NCBI GenBank assembly: GCA_031553215.1
Contig: JAVBLW010000022.1
Location: forward strand, 1-5,883
DNA length: 5,883 nucleotides
Source of the DNA: JAVBLW01 sp031553215
GTDB taxonomy: Bacteria; Bacillota_I; Bacilli_A; Acholeplasmatales; Anaeroplasmataceae
Direction: 5' to 3'
The position numbers and the translations under genes were made by a program. Under the pieces are notes generated by a model that saw only the letters and a program-made list of their open reading frames with translations, searched no databases and was not told the DNA's origin. Of this stretch, positions 1 through 5,352 are shown in pieces (the stretch's first letter is position 1; each line of letters starts with the position of its first letter).

Positions 1-1
1 G

Positions 2-1096
2 TTGAAATATAATTCTTCTCTCTTATTAGTAGTTAGTAGATACAAGAAAAAACCATGGAGTAGATTTATAACGATACTAAAGTGGGTAATAGTAGCCTTC
101 ATAGTATTTACGGCTATAATAGCAATAGTATTTGGTGATCCGGCAGCAAAAGCCTTTGGAATAGGTCTCTTAACCTCAGCTATATCTGGAGCTATAATGT
201 CAGTACTAATAGGAGGAATAATATCAGTAGTAAAAGGTAATAACTTCTTCAAAGGAGCAATAGACAATGCCATATCAGGCTTCTTAGATGGATTTATAGC
301 AGGAACTCTAATATTAACTGAACATGGTCACAAAGTTATCGAAGACATTGAAGTAGGAGATAAAGTTTGGTCTTATGATGAAGAAACAGGAGACAAACAA
401 TTAAAAGAAGTAGTTCAGCTTATCCCAAACAAAACTGACTCTTGGTTACATGTATATATTAATGAAGAAGAAATTACTTGTACAAAAGAACATCCATTTT
501 ATATTTTAAATACGGATAATGATACTGAACTAGTTAACTTTGAAGGAAGAATCAATAGTGAATATAAAGGTCAATGGGTAGCAGCTAAAAATCTAAAAGC
601 TGGAATGAAAACATTGTTATCAAATAATAAAAATGGTACAATTTCATCAGTAGAAATAGAAGAACTAGATACACCAGAAGATACTTATAACTTTGAAGTA
701 AGAGATTATCATACTTATTATGTTGGTAATGAAGGAATATTAGTTCATAATGATTGTCCTTACGCTTATTTAGACGAGGCGCTTTCTCAAAATGGTGCTA
801 CTAGAGCAGATATTCCTGAGCTTGTGAAAAATTCTGGTGGTCAATTCAAACATACATGGAATGCTGAAAATGGAATAAAATACCAAGTAAGAATCCATGC
901 TGGGAATCCACAATATCACAGCACAGATTATATTTTTAGGGTTTCAAGGCAATTATACTCAGGAAGTGGCTGGCAATATCTATCTACAAATGGGAATTGG
1001 TTTCATACATCTGTTTTAACCCAGATTTTCAAGGATGGAACTATAAATGGTGCATATAATGCTTTCGCTGCAGTAAGTACACATATAGGAATATAA
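2..1096 (+). CDS. Rhs-type C-terminal toxin module: hydrophobic linker, HINT without catalytic Cys, C-terminal toxin (5' partial or displaced)
   Basis: This is the C-terminal part of an Rhs/WapA-like polymorphic toxin with no Rhs repeats in view. Residues about 22-46 and 52-77 are two strongly hydrophobic segments matching the pre-HINT linker of the 1863-4154 protein (shared W-x-x-F, FGIGLL and SGFLDGFI-type motifs). A pretoxin-HINT domain follows at about 98-250, with T-K-E-H (His164), N-F-E-V-R-D and the terminal V-H-N (His249, Asn250). The position of the nucleophilic Cys is Gly97, so autoproteolysis should be lost. Residues 251-364 are the toxin. Its R-I-H (297-299), Y-I-F-R-V-S-R, G-x-W-x-Y-L, H-T-S (335-337) and final T-H-I resemble, from memory, the type 30 polymorphic toxins, predicted RNases; that family call is tentative. 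Translation can be read from a TTG at position 2, but no ribosome binding site is visible and the gene may well continue upstream. The next gene is 13 bases downstream and is the likely immunity partner. Confidence 0.8.
   Translation: MKYNSSLLLVVSRYKKKPWSRFITILKWVIVAFIVFTAIIAIVFGDPAAKAFGIGLLTSAISGAIMSVLIGGIISVVKGNNFFKGAIDNAISGFLDGFIAGTLILTEHGHKVIEDIEVGDKVWSYDEETGDKQLKEVVQLIPNKTDSWLHVYINEEEITCTKEHPFYILNTDNDTELVNFEGRINSEYKGQWVAAKNLKAGMKTLLSNNKNGTISSVEIEELDTPEDTYNFEVRDYHTYYVGNEGILVHNDCPYAYLDEALSQNGATRADIPELVKNSGGQFKHTWNAENGIKYQVRIHAGNPQYHSTDYIFRVSRQLYSGSGWQYLSTNGNWFHTSVLTQIFKDGTINGAYNAFAAVSTHIGI
290..751 (+). repeat. HINT-coding dispersed repeat, copy 1 (Cys-less)
   Basis: Codes for D-G-F-I-A-G-T through V-H-N. 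It shares a 23-base identical tract (about 297-319) with copy 2 at 3409-3431 minus its ends, and is related throughout. It shares W-V-A-A-K and nearby sequence with copy 3 (5625-5640), where copy 2 differs. It therefore looks like a mosaic relative of both. Confidence 0.75.
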
Positions 1097-1101
1097 AGGA
1101 G
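1095..1101 (+). promoter_or_regulatory. Ribosome binding site of immunity gene 1
   Basis: AAAGGAG overlaps the TAA stop of the toxin gene and lies 8 bases before the ATG at 1110. This strong, well-spaced site supports that start and indicates independent initiation of the immunity gene on the toxin transcript. Confidence 0.8.
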
Positions 1102-1109
1102 AAATATTT

Positions 1110-1490
1110 ATGAGTTTAGATGATGCAAAAAAAGAAATAAAAATTATAAATGAATATTTAAAAAAATTTACTTGGATGGATTTTACTTATGGTAGTATTA
1201 ATATGGGATGCATTGAATTAATTGGCAGTGATGATTTGACTTATGAGGATAACGATTTCTTGAAAATACTATTTGAAGAGCCTTTATTCATTTCGACTTT
1301 ACTTAATGAGTGGCATAAACATGATGAAAAACCATTTATAGAAATTGCTTCTGAGGAAGAATGTATAAATAAGTTTGGCCATATTTACAATAAAGATTGT
1401 ATTATTTTTAAGATAAATGTGGAAGATTATAATGATGCACCTGTATGGGTTGTATCGAAAAAAATAAAATGTATTATTCTAAAACCATAA
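1110..1490 (+). CDS. Putative immunity protein for toxin 1
   Basis: A 126-residue acidic protein with no signal peptide or membrane segment, as expected for a cytoplasmic antitoxin that binds and blocks its cognate toxin. The call rests on position: it starts 13 bases after the toxin stop, is co-directional, has an excellent ribosome binding site, and is the only gene before the next terminator. The N-terminal third is helical and charged (MSLDDAKKEIKIINEYLKK). The middle has a G-S-D-D-L-T-Y-E-D segment, then a W-H-K-H-D-E-K-P-F stretch, and the C-terminus is beta-rich. I do not recognise the family with confidence. It has a faint look of acidic Imm families in which a predicted beta sheet carries a conserved Trp. 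It is apparently intact although the adjoining HINT has lost its Cys, which suggests selection for immunity. Confidence 0.7.
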   Translation: MSLDDAKKEIKIINEYLKKFTWMDFTYGSINMGCIELIGSDDLTYEDNDFLKILFEEPLFISTLLNEWHKHDEKPFIEIASEEECINKFGHIYNKDCIIFKINVEDYNDAPVWVVSKKIKCIILKP

Positions 1491-1500
1491 GATACTTTCT

Positions 1501-1532
1501 ATAAAATGAAAACATGCGCGAATGTATTTTAT
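1501..1532. repeat. Weak inverted repeat
   Basis: ATAAAAT (1501-1507) and ATTTTAT (1526-1532) form a perfect 7-base inverted repeat. An inner CAT/ATG pair flanks GCGCGA, a GC-rich island in AT-rich DNA. It begins 10 bases after the immunity 1 stop. There is no T-tract, so it is not a convincing terminator; it may be an mRNA 3' hairpin or chance. The rest of 1491-1593 shows no gene. Confidence 0.25.
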
Positions 1533-1593
1533 GAACTATTTCCTTTCAAGTTGAGGTATTAATTAATCTAATATTTATTAAAAAGTAATTGAT

Positions 1594-1624
1594 GAGACTC
1601 TGTTTTAAATAACAGGGTCTTTTC
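1594..1624 (+). terminator. Rho-independent terminator 1, end of module 1
   Basis: AGACTCTGTT (1595-1604) and AACAGGGTCT (1611-1620) form a 10-bp stem with one G-U pair around a 6-base loop, followed by TTTCTT. It closes the toxin 1/immunity 1 unit. The Rhs reading frame of module 2 begins within about ten bases of its T-tract. Confidence 0.75.
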
Positions 1625-1862
1625 TTATATAACAGAATACTTCTATGATAACAAAAATGAAGCCTGTGGATATCAAATAAAAAAAGGTGATGCTAATCAC
1701 CTACTAGTCCAACAAATAGACTCTGAAAACACTAAATATGTCATAGGACAAAGAGTCTTTAAGACTAGAATAGAAAAAAATGATAATGTACTAAATCCAA
1801 GAGTAATACAAACAAGCGTATCGGCAGACTATAATTATGAAGATCCAGACCAATGGGATGAA
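1596..1862 (+). pseudogene. Start-less 5' part of the displaced Rhs fragment
   Basis: This stretch holds the in-frame upstream continuation of the 1863-4154 Rhs protein. The frame is open from 1596, after a TGA at 1593-1595, and has no ATG, GTG or TTG before 1863. From about 1629 the translation looks like genuine Rhs sequence (ITEYFYDNKNEACGY, then YVIGQRVFKT and DYNYEDPDQWDE) and runs smoothly into the YEYDD repeat after 1863. The part from 1596 to about 1628 lies inside terminator 1 and is probably not ancestral coding sequence. I infer that the Rhs gene was cut here when module 1 was placed in front, leaving the ATG at 1863 as a fortuitous internal start. Confidence 0.7.
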
Positions 1863-4154
1863 ATGGGGGATTTTACATATATCTATGAATACGATGATAT
1901 TACAGGAAACATAATCAAAAAGAAAAACAAACACACTAATACTAATTCTTATTCAGGAATGGAATTAAATTATGTACCAAGTGATAGTGATTACTTATCA
2001 ACTAAAATTCAAAACACAAACAATTATTTTTATACACCAGATGCATTTACAAATAGCAATGGAGAAAATTCTAAAACAAGCTATAAGAATGAATATAAAT
2101 ATGATAACAATGAAAACATCACAAAAATAACTTTAGAAAAGATAACTCCTGAAACAAGTGAAAAAACCAAAGTTAATTATTGTTATGATGATTTAAACAG
2201 ATTAAGTGCCGAAGAATTTGATTCTAAAAGATATGAGTATAAATATCAAAAAAACAATAAAGACATAAACAAAATAACCACGGTATCAAATAATGGAAGT
2301 TTTTATAAAAAAATAGAATATGATGATTTAGGAAGAATGACTAAATACTCAAAATTTAATACAAGTCTTCAAGCATATAAAGAACAAAAAGAATACACCT
2401 ACGAAACCAACTATCTAAATCCAAAAAGTATCACAAAAAATAATATAACCTATAACTGTACTTGGATAAGAGACAATCTATTAAGTGAATATGGTGATAT
2501 CAAATATGAATACAATCATCAAGGACAAAGAAGAAGGAAAATGTTAGGTGATACACAATTAGCATCATATTATTATGATGGATCAAAACTAATAGGAGAA
2601 GATGGACAAGGAATAAAACTAAGATACATTTATGATATGTTAGGAATAACAGGAGTTAGATATACAAGATCAGGAGAATCCATGCCAACTGACTATCAAT
2701 ATGCCAAAGATGGACAAGGAAATGTAATAGCGGTAATAAAAGATGGATTACCAGTTGTAGAATACACCTATGATACCTATGGAAACTATGAAGAAAAAAT
2801 AATAAATCAATATGATCCATTTGCCAAAATAAATCCAATAAGATGGAGAAGTCAATACTATGATCTAGAAACAGGAATGTATTATATAAACTCTAGATAC
2901 TATGATCCAGAAGTATATCAATACTTTGATAGCTTAGACATCGAAAGAATAATAGAAAGCATGGACACTATTGGAGGATTAAACCTCCATGCAGTATGTA
3001 GCGATAATCCAATAGACCTAGATATAAACAGATATAACATCTTAACAAGTCAAGAACTCACCCCAGATCCATACTATGATCCAACCAATGGAGTAAAATC
3101 CTCGATATGGAAAAAATTTAAACTGGTACTAAAAGCACTAATCGTAGCCGCAATAACCATAGTAGCCATAGTATTAATAACCAACCCAGCAACGAGCTGT
3201 TTTGGAATAGGCCTATTAAAAGCAGCCCTTATATCCGGACTAATAAAATCCGTCCTCACATTTTGTATGACAGATACAGGAGAAAAAGGATTCTTCAAAG
3301 AAAACATTGATGATATAGTCTCAAGCTTCCTAGATGGATTCATAGAAGGAGCAATCTACTACTGCGTAGCAACTGCCCTAGGAATAATAAAACCAGGAAA
3401 CTGCTTCATAGCAGGAACTCTAATATTAACAGAGTCAGGACGTCAAAAGATAGAAAGTATCGAAATTGGTGACCAAGTTTGGGCTTATAATGAGGAAACT
3501 GGTGAGAATGAATTAAAAGAAGTTGTTCACATTTTCCGAAATAAAACTGAGGAATGGATTCACGTTCATATTAATGATGAGCATATTACTTGTACAAAAG
3601 AACATCCATTCTATATACCTGATTTGAAACAATGGATTAATGCCGGAGAACTAGAATTAGGAATGAATGTGTTGTTATCAAGTGGAGATTATGATAAAAT
3701 AACATCATTAGAGGTTGAGCATTTAGATACACCTGAGACTACTTATAATTTTGAAGTACGTGATCTTCATAACTATTATGTAGGGGAATCTAATGTTTTA
3801 GTTCACAACACTTGTGTTGTGGATACTCCAGTAGATGATTTAATGAATTTTGAATCAGCTGCAAAATTAGAATCACATTATGCAAAACATGGACACGAAT
3901 TTAATGGACTTTATCAGTCGGCAGATGATTATTTGGCTGGCGCTAATAACGTTATTAAGCATGGCACGAAAGTTAATTACTTGTACAAAGGTGAAATACG
4001 AACCGGATATGCGCAATTTTTCGGTAATAGTGCTAAAAATGGAATGGCAAAATTTGCATTTGTTGGAACGAACAACTCGGGATTTATTACTACATTCCAT
4101 GTTGAAAGATCAAAAGAGTTATTCAGACTTTTAGGAACGGCGGGGATATTATGA
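1863..4154 (+). CDS. 5'-truncated Rhs protein: YD repeats, hydrophobic linker, intact-looking HINT, BECR-like RNase toxin
   Basis: Residues 1-320 carry degenerate Rhs/YD repeats (YEYDDITGN, YKYDNNENI, CYDDLNRL, EYDDLGRMT, YTYDTYGNY). The Rhs C-terminal signature lies at about 324-360 (NPIRWRSQYYD, then ETGMYYINSRYYDP), where such proteins close their shell. Hydrophobic segments at about 421-441 and 447-466 precede a complete-looking HINT domain at 514-649: Cys514 nucleophile in C-F-I-A-G-T, T-K-E-H with His581, and V-H-N at 647-649. The toxin, 650-763, has H-Y-A-K-H-G-H-E-F (672-680), Y-L-A-G-A-N (690-695) and G-F-I-T-T-F-H (740-746). That layout recalls BECR-fold RNases at the ends of LXG (YobL-like) and CdiA proteins. 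There is no signal peptide or full Rhs shell, and typical Rhs proteins are over 1500 residues, so this is a displaced 3' fragment. The ATG at 1863 has no good ribosome binding site and homologous coding sequence extends upstream, so it may be silent or poorly translated. The immunity gene overlaps its stop. Confidence 0.85.
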   Translation: MGDFTYIYEYDDITGNIIKKKNKHTNTNSYSGMELNYVPSDSDYLSTKIQNTNNYFYTPDAFTNSNGENSKTSYKNEYKYDNNENITKITLEKITPETSEKTKVNYCYDDLNRLSAEEFDSKRYEYKYQKNNKDINKITTVSNNGSFYKKIEYDDLGRMTKYSKFNTSLQAYKEQKEYTYETNYLNPKSITKNNITYNCTWIRDNLLSEYGDIKYEYNHQGQRRRKMLGDTQLASYYYDGSKLIGEDGQGIKLRYIYDMLGITGVRYTRSGESMPTDYQYAKDGQGNVIAVIKDGLPVVEYTYDTYGNYEEKIINQYDPFAKINPIRWRSQYYDLETGMYYINSRYYDPEVYQYFDSLDIERIIESMDTIGGLNLHAVCSDNPIDLDINRYNILTSQELTPDPYYDPTNGVKSSIWKKFKLVLKALIVAAITIVAIVLITNPATSCFGIGLLKAALISGLIKSVLTFCMTDTGEKGFFKENIDDIVSSFLDGFIEGAIYYCVATALGIIKPGNCFIAGTLILTESGRQKIESIEIGDQVWAYNEETGENELKEVVHIFRNKTEEWIHVHINDEHITCTKEHPFYIPDLKQWINAGELELGMNVLLSSGDYDKITSLEVEHLDTPETTYNFEVRDLHNYYVGESNVLVHNTCVVDTPVDDLMNFESAAKLESHYAKHGHEFNGLYQSADDYLAGANNVIKHGTKVNYLYKGEIRTGYAQFFGNSAKNGMAKFAFVGTNNSGFITTFHVERSKELFRLLGTAGIL
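3339..3416. repeat. Imperfect direct repeat flanking the HINT Cys codon
   Basis: TTCATAGAAGGA (3339-3350) and TTCATAGCAGGA (3405-3416) match at 11 of 12 bases and are 66 bases apart, in the same reading frame. The 66 bases between equivalent points encode 22 residues, including the catalytic Cys514. The module 1 copy has the exact product expected from recombination between the two (positions 290-304). Confidence 0.85.
3402..3809 (+). repeat. HINT-coding dispersed repeat, copy 2 (complete)
   Basis: Codes for Cys514 through Asn649 and is the only copy in the window with all the HINT residues I can recognise. AACAGAGTCAGGAC at 3428-3441 recurs at 5358-5371 in copy 3. The following ~45 bases (GAAATTGG.GACCAAGTTTGGGC region) are close to identical. 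Confidence 0.75.
4142..4146 (+). promoter_or_regulatory. Ribosome binding site of immunity gene 2
   Basis: GGGGA inside the last toxin codons lies 4 bases before the ATG at 4151 and 7 bases before the ATG at 4154. Spacing favours the second ATG, which would shorten the immunity protein by one Met. Sequence alone does not settle it. Confidence 0.5.
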
Positions 4155-4522
4155 TGTTAGAAGCAAAAATAATTAAATTAAATTTTGAAATTGATGATGT
4201 TGTAAAACTGAATATCTTGGGTGAGGAACTATTGGCATTTTGCAATTATGGTATACCTAATGAGATAAAAGAGAATGCAATAAAAAATGTTGAAATAACA
4301 GTCGATATTTTTAACGAAATTGAAGTGGAAAAATTAGAACAACAAACTAAAGGGCTTACTCAGATAAGTAATAGCTTAGCTTATGTTGCATTTGGATTAT
4401 ATAATCCAAATAATCAAACTTTAGATGTTGGGTTTAATATAGATCTTTCGGAATACGATATTGATGTTAATAATGAACAATATATTCAAATTCGAATTGA
4501 TAGATTTAATATAAGTTTCTAA
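4151..4522 (+). CDS. Putative immunity protein for toxin 2
   Basis: A 123-residue acidic, soluble protein (122 if the ATG at 4154 is used). ATGA overlaps the toxin stop by 4 bases, so translational coupling to the toxin is likely. It has no membrane segment or signal peptide. The pattern is alternating beta-type sequence (AKIIKLNFEID, VKNVEITVDIF-like, YIQIRIDRFNISF) around a short polar middle section. I do not recognise the family; the immunity assignment comes from its position directly behind a toxin and in front of a terminator. If toxin 2 is an RNase of the BECR fold, this protein should bind and block its active site in the cytoplasm. It might also neutralise the related toxin beginning at 5791, which shares VDTPVDD and F-A-K-H with toxin 2. 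Confidence 0.7.
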   Translation: MMLEAKIIKLNFEIDDVVKLNILGEELLAFCNYGIPNEIKENAIKNVEITVDIFNEIEVEKLEQQTKGLTQISNSLAYVAFGLYNPNNQTLDVGFNIDLSEYDIDVNNEQYIQIRIDRFNISF

Positions 4523-4561
4523 AATAATACTAAATCTAAATATAGTAACAATAAATTTTAG

Positions 4562-4594
4562 AAGAGCAAACCATAAAAAAGTTTGTTCTTTTTT
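4562..4594 (+). terminator. Rho-independent terminator 2, end of module 2
   Basis: AAGAGCAAAC (4562-4571) pairs with GTTTGTTCTT (4581-4590), 10 bp with one G-U pair, across an A-rich loop, followed by a T-run to 4594. It closes the toxin 2/immunity 2 unit. Confidence 0.85.
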
Positions 4595-4595
4595 G

Positions 4596-4853
4596 CATTT
4601 ACAAACAAATAAAAAATATTATGTAATGCATGTATTAAAAAGCATAAATTGCCTTGATAGAAAAAATTCAAAAATATTTAATTTATCGAATGGTGAATCA
4701 ATTATAATTGGAAAGATTGATAGTTCTAAAATAGAATCTGATTGTCATTTGTTTAGACTTGGCGAAGATGTATTAAAGCATTATGTTTCTGAAAAATTTT
4801 ACATGGAATTTAAAAAAAGGAAATTATCTGGTTGCATTTTTAATTTGAGATAA
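4596..4853 (+). pseudogene. 3' remnant of an Imm11-like (DUF1629) immunity gene
   Basis: About 86 codons ending in a double stop (TAATAA, 4851-4856). The translation has the look of the C-terminal half of Imm11/DUF1629 proteins: K-Y-Y-V-M-H-V-L with I-N-C-L-D-R-K-N-S-K, then D-C-H-L-F-R-L-G, then V-S-E-K-F-Y-M-E-F and L-S-G-C-I-F. These match the family pattern of an N-V-L-x-x-x-D-x-x-D-x-x-x-S segment, an I-F-R-L segment, a V-S-E-x-F segment and a final L-x-G-x-x-F. The usual family length is near 180 residues, so roughly the first half is missing. The only upstream start in this frame, a TTG at 4593, lies in the T-tract of terminator 2, and the first ATG (4626) has no ribosome binding site. 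I therefore call it a displaced fragment whose partner toxin is absent. The family call is from memory of the motif. Confidence 0.65.
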
Positions 4854-4857
4854 TAAA

Positions 4858-4865
4858 AGGAAGGA
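4858..4865 (+). promoter_or_regulatory. Ribosome binding site of the orphan immunity gene
   Basis: AGGAAGGA ends 8 bases before the ATG at 4874. It is strong and well spaced, in contrast with the remnant just upstream, which has none. Confidence 0.75.
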
Positions 4866-4873
4866 ACAATTAT

Positions 4874-5263
4874 ATGGATAAAGATTATGAAGTTTTTGAA
4901 AATTGGCTGGATAATTGTTTGAAAAATGATCCAATTGATAATGCAATAATTGCAATTTACTTTGGATTATTCGAAACTGGCTGTGGAATAAAATTATATA
5001 TTTCCGGGTCATCGATTTTTACTGCTGATGATAGCGATTGGGCATGTAATAATGACTATAATCCAAGTGAAAAATATTGTTATAGTATTCGCATATTAAA
5101 TGAAATTTTCGAAAGCAAAGGAGATATATTCATTAGAATTGGGAAAATATATAATGTTATATTAGACTTTATTAATAAATATATTTCGAAAAATCAAGAA
5201 GTATTTTATTCTAAAAGAATTGCTGTAGGTTTTGATGACGGAGACCTGAAAATTATTAAGTAG
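4874..5263 (+). CDS. Orphan immunity-like protein
   Basis: A complete 129-residue acidic, soluble protein with a strong ribosome binding site, 20 bases after the Imm11 remnant and followed by a terminator. Notable are an N-terminal W-L-D-N-C-L segment (11-16), the I-Y-F-G-L-F-E-T-G (28-36) and I-K-L-Y-I-S-G-S (39-46) beta-like strands, and a D-D-S-D-W-A-C-N-N-D-Y cluster (52-62). The pattern of a short F-G-x-x-E strand, then x-L-Y-x-x-G-S, then D-W-A-C is one I associate with small proteins found next to secreted toxins in Bacillota, but I cannot name the family. No toxin directly precedes it. The neighbouring toxin reading frames lie behind other immunity genes, so it is best read as an immunity gene left behind by cassette turnover and still kept intact. 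No promoter is evident between terminator 2 and the gene. Confidence 0.65.
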   Translation: MDKDYEVFENWLDNCLKNDPIDNAIIAIYFGLFETGCGIKLYISGSSIFTADDSDWACNNDYNPSEKYCYSIRILNEIFESKGDIFIRIGKIYNVILDFINKYISKNQEVFYSKRIAVGFDDGDLKIIK

Positions 5264-5282
5264 AATAAAGTTTCTTAATAAT

Positions 5283-5320
5283 AAGAATCCTGTTTGCAAA
5301 CTTGCAAAAAGGATTCTTTT
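5283..5320 (+). terminator. Rho-independent terminator 3
   Basis: AAGAATCC (5283-5290) pairs with GGATTCTT (5311-5318), with an inner TTTGCA/TGCAAA stem, followed by TTTT. It ends the orphan immunity transcript 20 bases after its stop. The HINT remnant of module 3 begins about ten bases further on. Confidence 0.85.
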
Positions 5321-5329
5321 ACAATTAAA

Positions 5330-5352
5330 TGTTTAACGCTGGTACTTGATTA
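5330..5352 (+). pseudogene. Decayed first block of the module 3 HINT
   Basis: The frame that continues into module 3 reads M-F-N-A-G-T, TGA stop (5347-5349), L, then V-S-T-E-S-G. HINT domains normally start C-F-x-A-G-T-L. A TGT Cys codon exists at 5330-5332 but is one base out of frame. A single-base loss plus the TGA would explain the pattern, and either lesion alone would stop a functional HINT from being made. Confidence 0.6.

Noticed and set aside
2..4. TTG as the true start of module 1
   Set aside because: It is at the window edge with no visible ribosome binding site, and Rhs tails of this type normally continue from upstream; kept only as the first readable codon.
1506..1562. Small open frame of 18 codons after immunity 1
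   Set aside because: No ribosome binding site and no recognisable sequence; chance is sufficient.
1551..1579. Possible promoter, TTGAGG with TTTATT 17 bases on
   Set aside because: The -10 match is poor and such matches are common in AT-rich DNA; the terminator directly downstream argues against a useful promoter here.
2656..2838. Antisense open frame of 60 codons over the Rhs repeats
   Set aside because: It lies opposite strong Rhs coding sequence, is Leu/His-rich as expected for the complement of such DNA, and has no ribosome binding site.
3074..3343. Antisense open frame of 89 codons opposite the hydrophobic linker
   Set aside because: It is the complement of a well-supported coding region and its translation resembles no known protein to me.
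3873..4134. Overlapping open frames on both strands within toxin 2
   Set aside because: Both are alternative frames of the toxin domain, whose own frame is supported by similarity to the module 3 toxin.
4824..5012. Antisense open frame of 62 codons
   Set aside because: It covers the end of the Imm11 remnant and the start of the 4874 gene, and has no independent support.
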